Shown: one piece after another, positions 1-11,150 of the stretch
How positions within the stretch are numbered: the first letter of the stretch is position 1
Layout of the letters: each line of letters begins with the position of its first letter
DNA from: Podocnemis expansa
Taxonomy: Eukaryota > Chordata > Testudines > Podocnemididae
NCBI GenBank assembly: GCA_007922195.1
Contig: ML682007.1
Coordinates: 15,616,954-15,680,953 of the forward strand
Reading direction: 5' to 3'
Length of the DNA stretch: 64,000 nt
Translations under genes and position numbers: made by a program
The notes under the pieces: model-generated
The model's database searches: none
What the model was told of the DNA's origin: nothing
What the model saw: only the letters and a program-made list of their open reading frames with translations

Positions 1-125
1 ATAGCAACCTTCAACTACATGAAGGGTTGCTCCAAAGAGGAGGGAGCCAGGCTGTTCTCAGTAGTAGCAAGAGGACAGAACAAGGAGTAATGGTCTCAAG
101 TTGCAGCTGGGGTGGTCAGGTTCGG
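1..125 (+). mobile_element. CR1 LINE fragment, sense, cut by window edge
   Basis: The first frame reads like the C-terminal tail of the CR1 ORF2 protein (NYMKGCSKEEGARLFSVVA), a motif common in reptile CR1 copies. It stops at a TAA near base 88 and shifts frame beyond, so it is a dead fossil. The right boundary is approximate. Confidence 0.6.
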
Positions 126-218
126 CTATTTCTGTGACTCTGTTTCCCCATCAGGCTCCCAGCCCCCCGGAGCCTGCATCCCAGGGCGTGGCAGGGGGCA
201 GAGCCTGAGCCCAGACCA

Positions 219-297
219 GGGTATGTCTACTAGTGTAGACCTACCCCTAAGTTGACTACAAGTCGACCTTGTGAAGTCAACTTAAAATAGCCCCTCA
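219..297. mobile_element. Truncated foldback MITE (GGGTATGTCTAC ends brought together)
   Basis: GGGTATGTCTAC and GTAGACCTACCC lie almost back to back (220-246), forming a near-perfect 28-bp palindrome of the two terminal repeats. Internal-type sequence with AAGTTGACT, AAGTCGACC and AAGTCAACTT follows. The same parts make up the full-length elements near 5.2, 8.1 and 54.1 kb, so this is a rearranged or deleted relative. Confidence 0.5.
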
Positions 298-3200
298 GTG
301 TAATAGTCAATGTGAGGGCACTGTTTAATCCTATATGATATTTTCACTGGACTGAGAATTGTGTAAAAATGAATGCTTCCTTTTGTTTGCATCTCTTTGC
401 TATGTTTTCCCCAGCAAGTCATCATACTAACCTGTGAGACAGAAAGTCTCTCTATTACCATTAGACATAGCACTCATGAGCAGCCTGGGCCACAAATACA
501 GGTCTTCTCTCACCAAAAAGGGAGAGCTTGAGCACATTTCCCAGAGCAGAAACAAAACAGCTGTTTCAGCACAAAAAGGCTCTTTTTGTATGGATGTTTG
601 TTCTCCCGTATTTTAAAACAACATTTCCTACACGTACGTACACTATATATCAGCCTCTGTGCTTAACTAGCAATTTTCAGGTATGCCTACCAGCACATCT
701 CTCTTAAATTACAAACACAAACACTGTCTATCCATTAGCGGCAGCAGAGGCATTGGTCTGACCAAAATCCTGCTACCTGAGTAAATATGCCTTTTCTGTA
801 GTGTCTTGAACACTTGGCAATTGGATAAATCTGAATGCTTTTTATTACACTATTTTAGACGCTCCAGGGGTTAAAACAACTGGGATGGGAATCCAGGAAT
901 CTGGCTTCAATTTCTGACTCTGCAAATGTAATTTCTGATTCTGTGGCTCTGTTTCCCCACCTTTAAAATGGGAACACATATCTTCCTCTCTCACATGCAG
1001 AGATTGCTAAACTGCCATAATCAAATGCCTGTAGTGCACTTTGGGTTTGACTGAAAGCCCACTGGGGTCAATGCAGAAACTCACTGGGCCTTAGAGAACA
1101 GCAGGTGGGAGCCATTACAAAAATGGAAAAGAACGATATGCTGGAAGAAAGTCGTACAAGGAGAACAGGCAAGCCATGCTTCTAACAATCTCTGAATGAG
1201 CTCACAATCTAAAAGAAGCATGTAAATAAGTGGCAAGTTCTTTGGGGCAGGGCCTGTCTCTTTGTCCTGGTCAAGAACCATGGCATTACTGAAATGCACA
1301 TAACAGCAGCAACAACATTAATAGATAGGATTTAATTAGCATTGTAAGCAAACAGAAAAGTATGTAGCTTACCTGTTTTCTCTTCCATCGTTTTTATAGC
1401 TGTGACATGTTTCTCCATGGGGCTGGGATACTAGATAAAAATATATAGTGTAAACATCACTATATTTGCCACTTGAGTAAGGGAAAATTGCTAGCACTCA
1501 CTTGTGAAATCAATAAGTATTTTCACGGGCTCTCTCAATGAATAGAAAAGAACAGAATTATGTCAAGAGCGTGTGGTGTCCATTTAGATCAGCTAAAATG
1601 TTTGCTGAAAGGAGGAATTAAAAATGTTTTTAAAATTTACATTTTATTTACTGTGGTGAGGTTTGCTTAGCCTTTCCAAAAAAACACTCAAACCTTCAGT
1701 ATCAGCACACAACACTCACATTAAACAGACTTTCAAGCCTGATCCAGCATACAGATCACTCTCAAAACAGAAAGAGAAGATTGCCTTGTATCATATTGTT
1801 CCAGTGGATCATAGCTTGCCGAAGTACCACAACTCCATGAGCCAAATTCTTCCCAGAGGAGCTATACGAGTGATAATTTGGACCCTGCATTTCTTGCAGT
1901 AAACACCTGTAAATGCTGCTGAGAAGGGCTTGAATTCAGCCAGAGCTGTCCAGAGCAGAGCTCTGAGAAATATTTTTAAACCCATGGGGCAGAACCTCTG
2001 AGTCCCAGTGCCTCCCCTGGAAGGGCTCCAGGAAATCCTCTATGACAACTGTAAGCATGCTCAGCAGCGGGGCTTAAATACAGTCCACATCCCAAAGCTA
2101 TGCTGCAAGGTGCAGGAAAACTGGTATACAGAGGAACGTGGAATGCAAAATAGTATACGAGAGCTTTCTCTGTCCTGCAACATCTTTGAGATTTCTTCTA
2201 AAAAGGAAAATGTCATTTCACACTTCAATGTTCTGGGAGGGGAGAGAGAAGAGTGTTCACATTTTGTTCTAGTGGTGGGCTTGTAGAAAGGCTCAAGGAA
2301 CTAACAGTATTGCCTGAGGCTGCTAAAAAAATAAATCTCCTTTAGCTAAGTAGTAGTAGAGTCATTTTCAGAGCTGAAGGAATCAGAGTCTAGCCCTGAC
2401 TCCCCAAGAGAGCGTACACAAGAATTATGTAGAAATTGTATCAACTGTCTGAAGTACATGGACTCTGTAGGATGCCCTACCTAATAAGGAATGTTTTCGG
2501 CAGAGAAACAGGACTGCTGAAGTGAGGGATGAGTAAGACATTTTGGACTCCCTGTTAGCAGAGTGCTTGAGCAGGCTAAAAACTATATTACTTATCGCTG
2601 AAGGCAAGCAACATTCATATGAATGAAATCTAAACCAAAAAACAAATAAATCATTGCAATCCAACACCACTCAACACTAACTGAAGACTAAACGTTAATA
2701 AAAATCCCAGATGAGTACTGAGAAAATACTGGCCACCATGTACAGATTAGTATTAAACAAATATGAAGAGTGATTGGAGGTTGGAAAACTCGTATCTCAA
2801 GACTAAATGATTATGGTAATACAGTAATTACCATTAACAGGTGTCACAGCATTTTGATTTAAAATAATCAAGAAAGCTGAAGCAAAGGGGACAAAGATTC
2901 CAGAAGAGGATATCACCTCTATCATACTGTATGGCTGCAAACTTTTTTGTTTCTGGGAATAAAAATTGGATTTTAAAAAGGAAGTGCAAGTCTATAGACT
3001 CCTATTGTGTAGCTACATCGGAGATTTCTATGCAACATGCTGCTTTGAAATGGCAAAACTAGTTGTATAATTACATTATCAGTGTAACTTACACTCTATA
3101 AGGCCCAATTGCGTGAAACAAAAAAGCCATTTACATAAATCTTTCACTAAAGAGCAGACTCTATTACCCAAGTATTTAAAACACAGACAGACTCAATTTC

Positions 3201-3370
3201 CTACACAGCAGAGCATAAGAAATGGCGTTAAGAGCTTATAAGCAGATGGAATGGTTCAGCAAGCGCACCAGTCAAAACAAAATAGACTTCTAAGCCAGCC
3301 ACATTCTTCCCCCAAGGCTTTCACTTCCTGAGGATCTTCAAGTAAACAGCAGCAGAGAACAAAAATTTCA
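298..3370. other. Intergenic sequence with one MIR-like fragment, no gene seen
   Basis: AT-rich single-copy-looking DNA. Short open frames here have no recognisable domains and no splice context. A MIR-like piece at about 880-1045 is listed separately. Confidence 0.5.
880..1045 (+). mobile_element. MIR-like SINE fragment
   Basis: Shows the old MIR core order: a CTGACTCTGC-type segment, a GTTTCCCCACCTTTAAAATGGG segment, then a degraded tail. These blocks are diagnostic even in decayed copies. Boundaries are approximate. Confidence 0.45.
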
Positions 3371-3545
3371 GGCCTAGTCTACACTGCTGCGGCATTTGGC
3401 GGCAGCTGAAGGGAGACACGCAAGTTGCGTGAAATCGCATGTGCAAATCTACCGTCAACTTTCTAAAGCCCACTTAACCGCAGTTCCTCCACTCAGCAGT
3501 ACTCTCTTTCTGCAGGCGGATTTACTGGATCAGCTTCCCGATTGA
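3371..3545. mobile_element. Possible one-ended MITE fragment
   Basis: Begins with CCTAGTCTACACTGC, resembling the CTACACT end shared by other MITEs in the window, but no matching right end is visible. The interior (GCGTGAAATCGCATG) contains a short imperfect palindrome. Confidence 0.25.
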
Positions 3546-5153
3546 TAAACCAGATCTTCACTGACAGGTCACTCAATATGGAAAAATCAAACTATGGCAG
3601 TGAATTTGTTGCCATCAATATAGACATGGCCTCACTTTGGCTATTTCCTCAGCCCTGCAGTGACTTTATGGGATGGCCACCTCGCCCCAAGGCATTGCAC
3701 CCTGCCACTACACGTATGGAGGTGAGATTCCAGTCCTACTCTCAGGGCCCTGGCCCTTGAGCATACATGCAAGGGGAAAAGAAAACTGCTGGAATCAACT
3801 TTCCTGTTTGCCAGGGATCAAGTGTGGTCTGTGCCCCATTGTCCCTACAACCGTTTAAAACAAACGCTATCTGCTCATTGTGGGGTATTGCTAAATACTG
3901 TAAAATAAGGCACAAGAACTAACTTGCTCTCTCTACTCATATTTTCCCTCCAAAAACCACCACAACCTTAAAAGAACATTAAGGATGAAAATTCAAGAAA
4001 AGTCAAAAGCTACAAAATTTAAATTTAGGAAGTGCCAGAATTGACATGGTTTGTGCAACCTTAATTCAGCTCCCTTGTGCATCTATGTTGTGATACAGTC
4101 TTAAGGCACGTTATTGTTTCCTTTCTCCCAACCCCTAGTTCCCGCCCTCTTCTTTTTCACACCTATATACCTCCCACCTCCTCTGCACTATCCAGCAGTG
4201 GCTTCTGCCCTGGTCCCTTTCCTCCAGTCCCCATTCTTCTCCTTTCCTGCCATCCGCACATTTCTCAGTCCTCCACATTCTGCTGTGCTTGCTTCCTCCT
4301 CCTTCCTTCTTGGACCCAGCAGGCCAGACACGGAGCACACTGCAGACAGTCTCTCCACTTCCATTCCTGTGCTCGGTGCCCCAGTGGTCCGCAGCAGCAG
4401 CCGAGAAGCGCAATTATAAGGCAAGTCCATGCAACCCCACAGACTATACATGCTCAGTATAAACAGAAACTTCTGAAAACTGGCCTGCCAAGCTCTAAAA
4501 TGTCTGAGCCAAGCACATGCAAACTGAGATTTCAAAGGCCTAAGACTTCTCAAATATGGGCAGTTATTCCCCAGGCATGGCAAGAGACAGGTATCTGACA
4601 CAATTCACATAAAGGCCACGTCCCTTCCAAATTTCAATTCCTGTGCCAAAGCATGCAGGTACTAGAGCTGCTCGGTGAGATGGTTATAAGTGTTTTCTAC
4701 ATGAGAGGAAAATGTACTTTCTTAAACTTGTTCTTAGAAAAGATTGTACTTTTGGTGAAATTTCCCCTCCCTCCACCACCCACTTTTTCTCCCTCCCACC
4801 AAAAAAATCACCCTAGGGCACACACCCAGCTTGGGAAATTTCACCCAAAATGCTTACGGTTTAACAAAATAAAAAGCAACTGAAAAATCACATTTTATGA
4901 TGGAAAGTAACAGGCAACTTTAAACAAAGGTGGCACTCCCAGCTCCAACTGTAACGTACAGCTACCTACATACGTACATGCACGTACACACCCACCAGAA
5001 AAAGCAAGGGCTCATTACAGCATAGTCCACGGTTACATTTCCAGGGGTGATCAACCAACATGGTTAGGGTTAGAAAATATCCATGGTTATAGGGTGGAGA
5101 TGGGTTTGCTATGGGTGATGAAAGGCAAATAGCTGAAGGTGAGAAGAGGCACT
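3546..5153. other. Intergenic sequence; pyrimidine-rich tract and a small inverted repeat
   Basis: A C/T-rich segment at about 4120-4330 opens frames on both strands, but these are compositional. At 4751-4766 and 4833-4850 TTTGGTGAAATTTCCC and its reverse complement face each other across about 66 bp, a small foldback that may be the remains of a MITE. Nothing else recognised. Confidence 0.4.
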
Positions 5154-5570
5154 GCTATGTCTACACTGGCAATTTAGGTCGAATTAAGGAGGCTTAATTT
5201 GACCTAAATTAGTCCTTGTCTACACTAGACTTTCATTAAGTCAAATTAAGAAATTCCTTAATTCAACTTAATGAAAGCTTAATTTGAATTAATAAGAACC
5301 ATCTGTTAGTTCAAACTAAGCCTTAATTTGTCTCCTTAATTCAAACCAAGGATGGTGTGGACCTGGATTAACCCTTAATTTGACTTCATTAAAATCAAAT
5401 TAAGGGCAGTTAGTCAAAAACAACAAAGCAGATTAAGTCAACAACTTTAAATCGACTTAGTCCACTTTGTTGATTTGACTTAATAAGGTCAAGTTTAGTT
5501 CAAATTAAACTCAGACTTATTAGTTCAAATTAACAAATTCTACCTAACTTTTTCTAGTGTAGCCATAGCC
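5154..5570. mobile_element. Foldback MITE, 417 bp, filled with TTAATTYRAATTAA-type palindromes
   Basis: Terminal inverted repeats GCTATGTCTACACT and AGTGTAGCCATAGC bound the element. The interior is a string of short inverted and direct repeats of AATTCGAATT type (now mostly AATTTGAATT or AAGTCAAATT), consistent with CpG decay of a TCGA-centred palindrome. It has no coding capacity. A clean target duplication is not visible. The ends match the elements at 8058 and 54095. Confidence 0.75.
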
Positions 5571-8057
5571 TATACGGATTTGACTGCTAGTGCTTTGGTT
5601 TTCTGGTGGTGGGATATAGTCTAGCAATTCTAATTCCAAGTTAAAATTAAAATCCAAGTGGAAATCGCACAGTTATAAAGCATGACTGTTTCCGTTATCT
5701 CTACCATTGCCTTGAAATGATTTGATGCCATCTCGTGGACAACTCTAGAAAGGCACTGAATTGATCCTCACCACAGTACTTTTATGGAGGCCAGAATGGG
5801 ACAGTGCAGAAGAGAATTTCAGGAGATGAGAACCTGGCAAAGGCAGGATGATCAGCACATATTGCTACTTGGTTTCGTGACTGAAAATGAGGTGGGGAAA
5901 AATGTATTGGGATTGCTAGCACTCTACTCTTTCAAGTAGTTCTCAATATATAAAGCTGATGATTGTTAAGATTTAGTTTTAAGCAATCATTTTAGAAGGT
6001 TAAGAAACAGCAAATGGGTGAAGCAGTATCAAGGGGCTAAAACAAAGATCTGGAGAATACAGACCTTAGTTCTATTTCTATCACTTGCTTTGGCTTGAAC
6101 AATGAATTTTGGTGTTTCACTTTACCCACCTTTGTCAAATATTGCACCTAAAATACGCTGTAAAAACCTCAAAATATTTTGTGTGTGGGGTACTGGAGCG
6201 TCAGCATTGACAAATGCTACTCTTATGTGTAGGTAAATAAATGATTAATAGTTCTGGTAGCTGATTGACTTGAAGTCTAGTCAGTTTTTAAAAGTGAGTT
6301 TGAATAAGTTACATAAATTGATCATGTAGGAGAAACAGTGAAACTAACTTTGCACAAGCTGCAAGATACACATCAGAAATGAGGGAAACTTAAAAAATGA
6401 AATTTTTATCTCAAATTCTTTCTTAAGTGTCAGTGGGGCTCCATGAAGACATAAGAGTCCAGTCTACAGAACTAGAGCTAAAGACATGATAGCAGATAAT
6501 ACCTATCCAGTGTAGGCTGTCACATTTGAACTACAAATTCATTCACCATTTTTAATAAATAAACTGGACACATGGTGAGTTGTGCTGGTGATTATCCTGT
6601 TTTGTTATTTACTGAAAACTATTAATTCATGTCTCAATTTGTAGAATGCAAGTATGTATAATAACTGCATAACTCTTTGCTCCTTATATGTTGTCTTTCC
6701 TCAAATCTAGTGATTGATTTCTAAAAACAATAAACTCCTAAGACTTAATCATGTATATTCTTTTCAAATAGGACTTCCATTCAGAAGCTAAAAGAAAAGA
6801 GATCTTGTTGTCCCTCCAAAGCCAAGGTAATTCAAAATAATGATCCTAAATAATGAAGTAAACTATAAACAGGGCATAAAAATAAATTATGGAATTAAAG
6901 ACTATATTCTAACCACAACGCTGCTTCCTGGGAGTCATTTGTGGGGAGAAAAGACTTCAAAGAGAGAAAGTCATACAAGTTACACAGAATGGTATATACA
7001 AAAATAAGTATTTCAAAAGCAACGAAGAGTTGATTTTACATGCGATATCAAATGGCGCTCAAATAAACCAAAATGGTAATATCAAAGGCTGGAAAAATAT
7101 TCTGACTGATTCTCCCTCTTTATCCCAGAGAAATGAAACATTGACATTGCCAAATCAGCCCAACCTTTTCAGGCTGCACAAATGTTTTTGTGACTGCATT
7201 TATTTTTATACAGAATTTTTCCAAAAGGTCTAGCAAACTCTGTCATCTGTGCTCATCAGTAACTACATAAACATATCCATATGTGAAAAGGCTTAAACAC
7301 ACAATTCTTCACACTTGAACTAAATGTGTAGTTTATGGGGCAGCTCCTGAGTTTGCATCTGTGCCTATCCAAGCTCCCAAAACAGTGGAAATTATCATTG
7401 CTATTAATTTTATCACCATAGCACCTAGGAACCCCACTGAACATTGTGTAAGGCACTGCATGAACAGAGACTAAAGATAGACCCTCGCCTTACGACCTTA
7501 CAACCTAACGCAGCATCTTCACTACACTGTATAGCCAAGTAGCAGAGTCCATGTACATCACTCATGGCTTCACAGCAGCTATAGACAGAACGTAATACAC
7601 AAAGGAGTAAGCATGGTCAGTAGATTTGTACACAGCATCATTCTCCGCTGGAAGGAAATGGTGTATTGTTGCTGCCCTACAGCACAGCAGACCATGACAC
7701 ACCTGAAGCACAAGACTTAGCTCCCATGTCATTCCATGTGCTTCTAGGTTTTGCTCCAATTCCAATGTTTGGACCTGGGATCATCTTGCAGAGACAAAAA
7801 TACTGCATGACATGCTACTTAATTCACATGGAAGAACAATATATATTGATGCCTGCGGAGGAAAAGGTTATCATACATCTGTCTCATCACAATTCCCCCA
7901 GATGATCATGACCACTCTGCAAATTGAGTGGAGGGGTTGGTTTCATTTTAAGAAGCAGGCTTGAATTTTGTTTGTCAACCAGTTTCTTGGTCATGTAAAA
8001 TTACGGTCTTGCACAACTGAGGTATACAAGAATGGAGAGAGAAAAAAAAATGACTCA
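5571..8057. other. Intergenic sequence, nothing recognised
   Basis: AT-rich DNA with no supported gene. A possible very decayed MIR-like stretch around 6060-6150 is too weak to call. Confidence 0.4.
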
Positions 8058-8443
8058 GGGTATGTCTACACTAGGGGCTTAAGTCGACTTAAGCAAAGCA
8101 CTGGCCACATTTGGAGTTCATTAAGTTGACTTAAGGGCTTCCTTAAGTCAACTTAACTCCTGTCCTTAAAGTCAACTTAATTAAGTCAACACAATGTGCC
8201 CATTAAAGTCGACTTAGTGCCGTGGGGCCATTTAAATCGACTTTATAAAGTCAACTTAAGCTAAGGAACACATTTAAAGTTGACTTTACTAAGTCAACTT
8301 TATAAAGTTGACTTAAGCCAGGGAACCTATTTAAAGTCGACAATGCAATGTGGCCTCACTAAGCCAACTTAATAAGGTCCACTCAAAGTCAACTTTAAGC
8401 AGACCTTATTGACTTAACTGAGCCCTGCCGTGTAGGCATAGCC
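8058..8443. mobile_element. Foldback MITE, 386 bp, filled with AAGTCGACTT palindromes
   Basis: Starts GGGTATGTCTACACTA and ends CGTGTAGGCATAGCC. The interior repeats a palindrome whose best copy, CTTAAGTCGACTTAAG at 8078-8093, is perfect over 16 bp. Many others differ by CpG-type changes (GTCAAC, GTTGAC). No protein is encoded. It shares ends with the elements at 5154 and 54095 but uses a different palindrome core. Confidence 0.8.
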
Positions 8444-8601
8444 TTCGAGTGGTTAAAGGTCATCTGTATGATCGACCAGCGGTACCCATATTCAAGTGGT
8501 TATGCACAAACTACAATCTATGAATTCTTAAAACCCAAGCAACACATGCTATGATTTTCAAAAAGAGCTTATGGGAGTCAGGCTACCTACATTCATAAAA
8601 A

Positions 8602-8611
8602 NNNNNNNNNN
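8602..8611. other. Assembly gap (10 N) inside an A-rich tract
   Basis: Ten N bases lie between runs of A. The true length of the A tract is unknown. Confidence 0.99.
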
Positions 8612-9495
8612 AAAAAAAAAAAAATCACTAAATAATGATCACTAGAGGCCAATCCATTTTCTCTGATTTGCTCAAACATCCCGGATTCGTAGAATATAAA
8701 CATTTTCTTCATATCTATTAGCAAGAGGACCACATTCTGACTCTGTTATACCCATGCAGCCTTATTCAAGGGTAGAGGTGTAAATTAAATGCAGAATTTG
8801 ACTCAGTGAGACAAACAGAAAATAACTTCTTTGATTTGCTTGCTCATTGCTCTTGTGATGCATATACAATTGTGGGAATAGCAATTTGCTAGTGGAGATT
8901 GAAATCAGTGAGAATTGAGGGCACTCAGCACCTCACAGAATTGACCTCTTAATGAGAGACTTCAATTCCAGCCAGAGAAACTGGAGGTAGGCCTGGTGAA
9001 AGTCCTCATTCTTTCAGGCCAAATTCACATAATCATGAACAGGGAAGAAGAAAAAAAGCAACATTTGGAACTAAAGCAGATAGGCTTAAAGCCACAAAGA
9101 AACAAAAATCAGCAAAAATCACTTCAAAATGGCAAGAAACCTAACTCAGAAAATATCATCAGAGCTAGTTAAATAATAGTCAGAAAGATGCGTAACTGTT
9201 GTGTGTTATTTGACATTTCCAAGAACATGGCAACTCCTTTAATGAACACAAGGAGGAGCAAGGGAAGTGAAATGTTAACTGCTCCAGAGTTCAGCAGCAA
9301 TCTGCATACAGGCGTATAGAGAATGCTGCCAGCTGGCTAATGAGAGGAAATTCTAATCTTCATCATCTTTAAAATAAATGTACATGCAGAGGCCTACCAT
9401 TCCCTCAATGCATGAGAGGATTTTTGTGAAAAACAAAATAAACTCCATCATTTGCAAACTGTTCTGTTTGTCTGTATGAACTGAATGCATCCTCC

Positions 9496-9700
9496 AGGGG
9501 CGTAGTGATGGGGGGGGGAGAAACGGGGCAGGAGGGGCCAAGCCCCTGGGAGCCGGGCTGCAGGGGGTGCTGGCAGGGGGCTGCACAGCATGTGGTGGCA
9601 CGGGAAAGCAGAAATGTGGGCTTGGCCACCAAAGGCTCTGGTGGGCACCTGACATCGCCACTGGCCCTCTCTGACGTCCCAAGTTAGTTGCGCTACCAGA
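9496..9700. mobile_element. GC-rich repeat beginning CAGGGGCGTAG, possible MITE
   Basis: A sharply bounded G-rich block in AT-rich surroundings starts CAGGGGCGTAGTGATGGG. It ends near GTTGCGCTACCAG, which could be the degraded partner end. No convincing target duplication was found, so the class is uncertain. Confidence 0.35.
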
Positions 9701-9807
9701 ATTACCTGTTGTTAGCAAGGTTCTAGGGCAGTTTCCTTTACCAACAGGGACACCGATTTTTTTTTTTTTCCTAAGGACCAAGCCATTATGTAGTCTAGCT
9801 CCTAAAC

Positions 9808-10268
9808 CAGTGGTTTCCAACCTTTTTGACGTGAGAACCCCACACTGAAGCCAGATGGGAGTTCAGAGAAGAGGCTGTGTCCTTGCTGGTCTCCCATGCC
9901 CCAGACTTCAGCAGGGAAACTGCATGCATCCTTTAGCCCTGTGGGCTTCCATCTGGGTCCCTAGGCAATGGCTCCCTTCTGCATCCAGGCGGTATAGGAT
10001 ATCAGTGTCCCCTCTTTCTGGCTCCTGCGGGCACCTCAGCACCCAGGGACCCAAGTGGAACGTCTTCCCATGTTCCCTGCTACAGCCAGTGGGGAGGGGA
10101 GCACTGATCTTCTGTGCCCTTGGCTGCAGCAAGCACTGGTCACGTAGCCCTATAGCAACATGCTCTGCCTCCGTCCGTCCTTAGGCAGCAGCTCCCTTCT
10201 GCAGCCAGAAGGAAAGGAGTGGGGGGCCACTTTGAAAGACCTCACAGGCCACAGAATGGGAACCACTG
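9808..10268. mobile_element. hAT-like non-autonomous element, 461 bp (CAGTGGTTTCC ends)
   Basis: Terminal inverted repeats CAGTGGTTTCCAACC and GGGAACCACTG are flanked by 8-bp near-duplications TCCTAAAC (9800-9807) and CCATAAAC (10269-10276). An 8-bp duplication is the hAT signature. The GC-rich interior carries only incidental open frames. Confidence 0.75.
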
Positions 10269-10789
10269 CCATAAACAGTGTGGGTTTATGGCATGATTAC
10301 ACAGGATGCCCAGAAAACATAGCCTGCCTACGTGAGTCAGGAAAACTATGTTAGAATCATGCCAAACACAGTATATTTTCAAGCATATAGACATCTCTCC
10401 ATTCCTTTATTTGACTGAGATGAGATAATTTATGCCTAATTTTGTAGAAGCCTGGCCTACATTGGAGACTTTTGTTTACCAGTCAGCTTTTTGCACTCAA
10501 ACAGCAATGATGCATACACCTGCTGGCTGAACTCCCCTTATTTTGTGATAAAATAAAACCACCTTGACAAGAGGAGTAGAGTTTTTTTGTGTCAAACATT
10601 TAGCCACAAAGCATCAGTCTAGTTACTGCACTTGGTTATGTTGTGACAAATGGACTCCAGGAGGAGTCCCACAGTGCCCAACCTGATCTCTCTGGCCATC
10701 TCTTTGAATTCCACTATACTGCTGCCATCTGCTCCTCTCCTTTTAAAGTCCTGGGAATTTTTGAAATTCCACTTCCTGCTAAGTTGGTG

Positions 10790-11150
10790 TGGAGAACATG
10801 GGTGTCGCTGGTGCTGGGCCTGCAGGGCTCCTTCCCTGCATTGCTCTGGCCCAGCCCCAGACTTGGCTCTGGCCACCCGCTGCTGGCCGGCAGCATCAGG
10901 GGCCAGATCCATGTTGGCGCTGGATCCAGCTCCAGCTCCAGGCCACTTGCTGGTAGCAGCAGGAGGCAGGTGCCACCAGGCTGAGCCCGCCTGCCACGTG
11001 CCAACAGCTGCGGGGACCATATCTGGCTCTGGGCTGCCTGCTGCTTGCTGGCAGCAGCAGGAGCTGGAGCTGGCTCTGGGCCTCCTGCTACTTGCCAGCA
11101 GTGGCTGGGGCTGGATGACGCCCCAGAGCTGAATTGGGCCCCAGCCCTTT
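10790..11150. repeat. GC-rich degenerate repeat of CAGCAGGAGCTGG-like units
   Basis: GCTCTGG, TTGCTGGCAGCAGCAGGAG and CTGGAGCTGG-like units recur on both sides of centre, giving a high-GC island about 360 bp long. It creates long but meaningless open frames on both strands (for example 10619-11185 minus). CpG content is modest, so I do not call it a CpG-island promoter. It may be the interior of an unrecognised transposon. Confidence 0.4.

Noticed and set aside
4077..4598. 173-codon plus-strand open frame
   Set aside because: It lies in a C/T-rich tract that is also open in other frames. No domain, no splice context and no family resemblance.
8040..8445. AAGTCGACTT palindrome array as a possible CRISPR or operator array
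   Set aside because: The units are irregularly spaced, have no unique spacers, and sit between MITE terminal repeats in a vertebrate genome.
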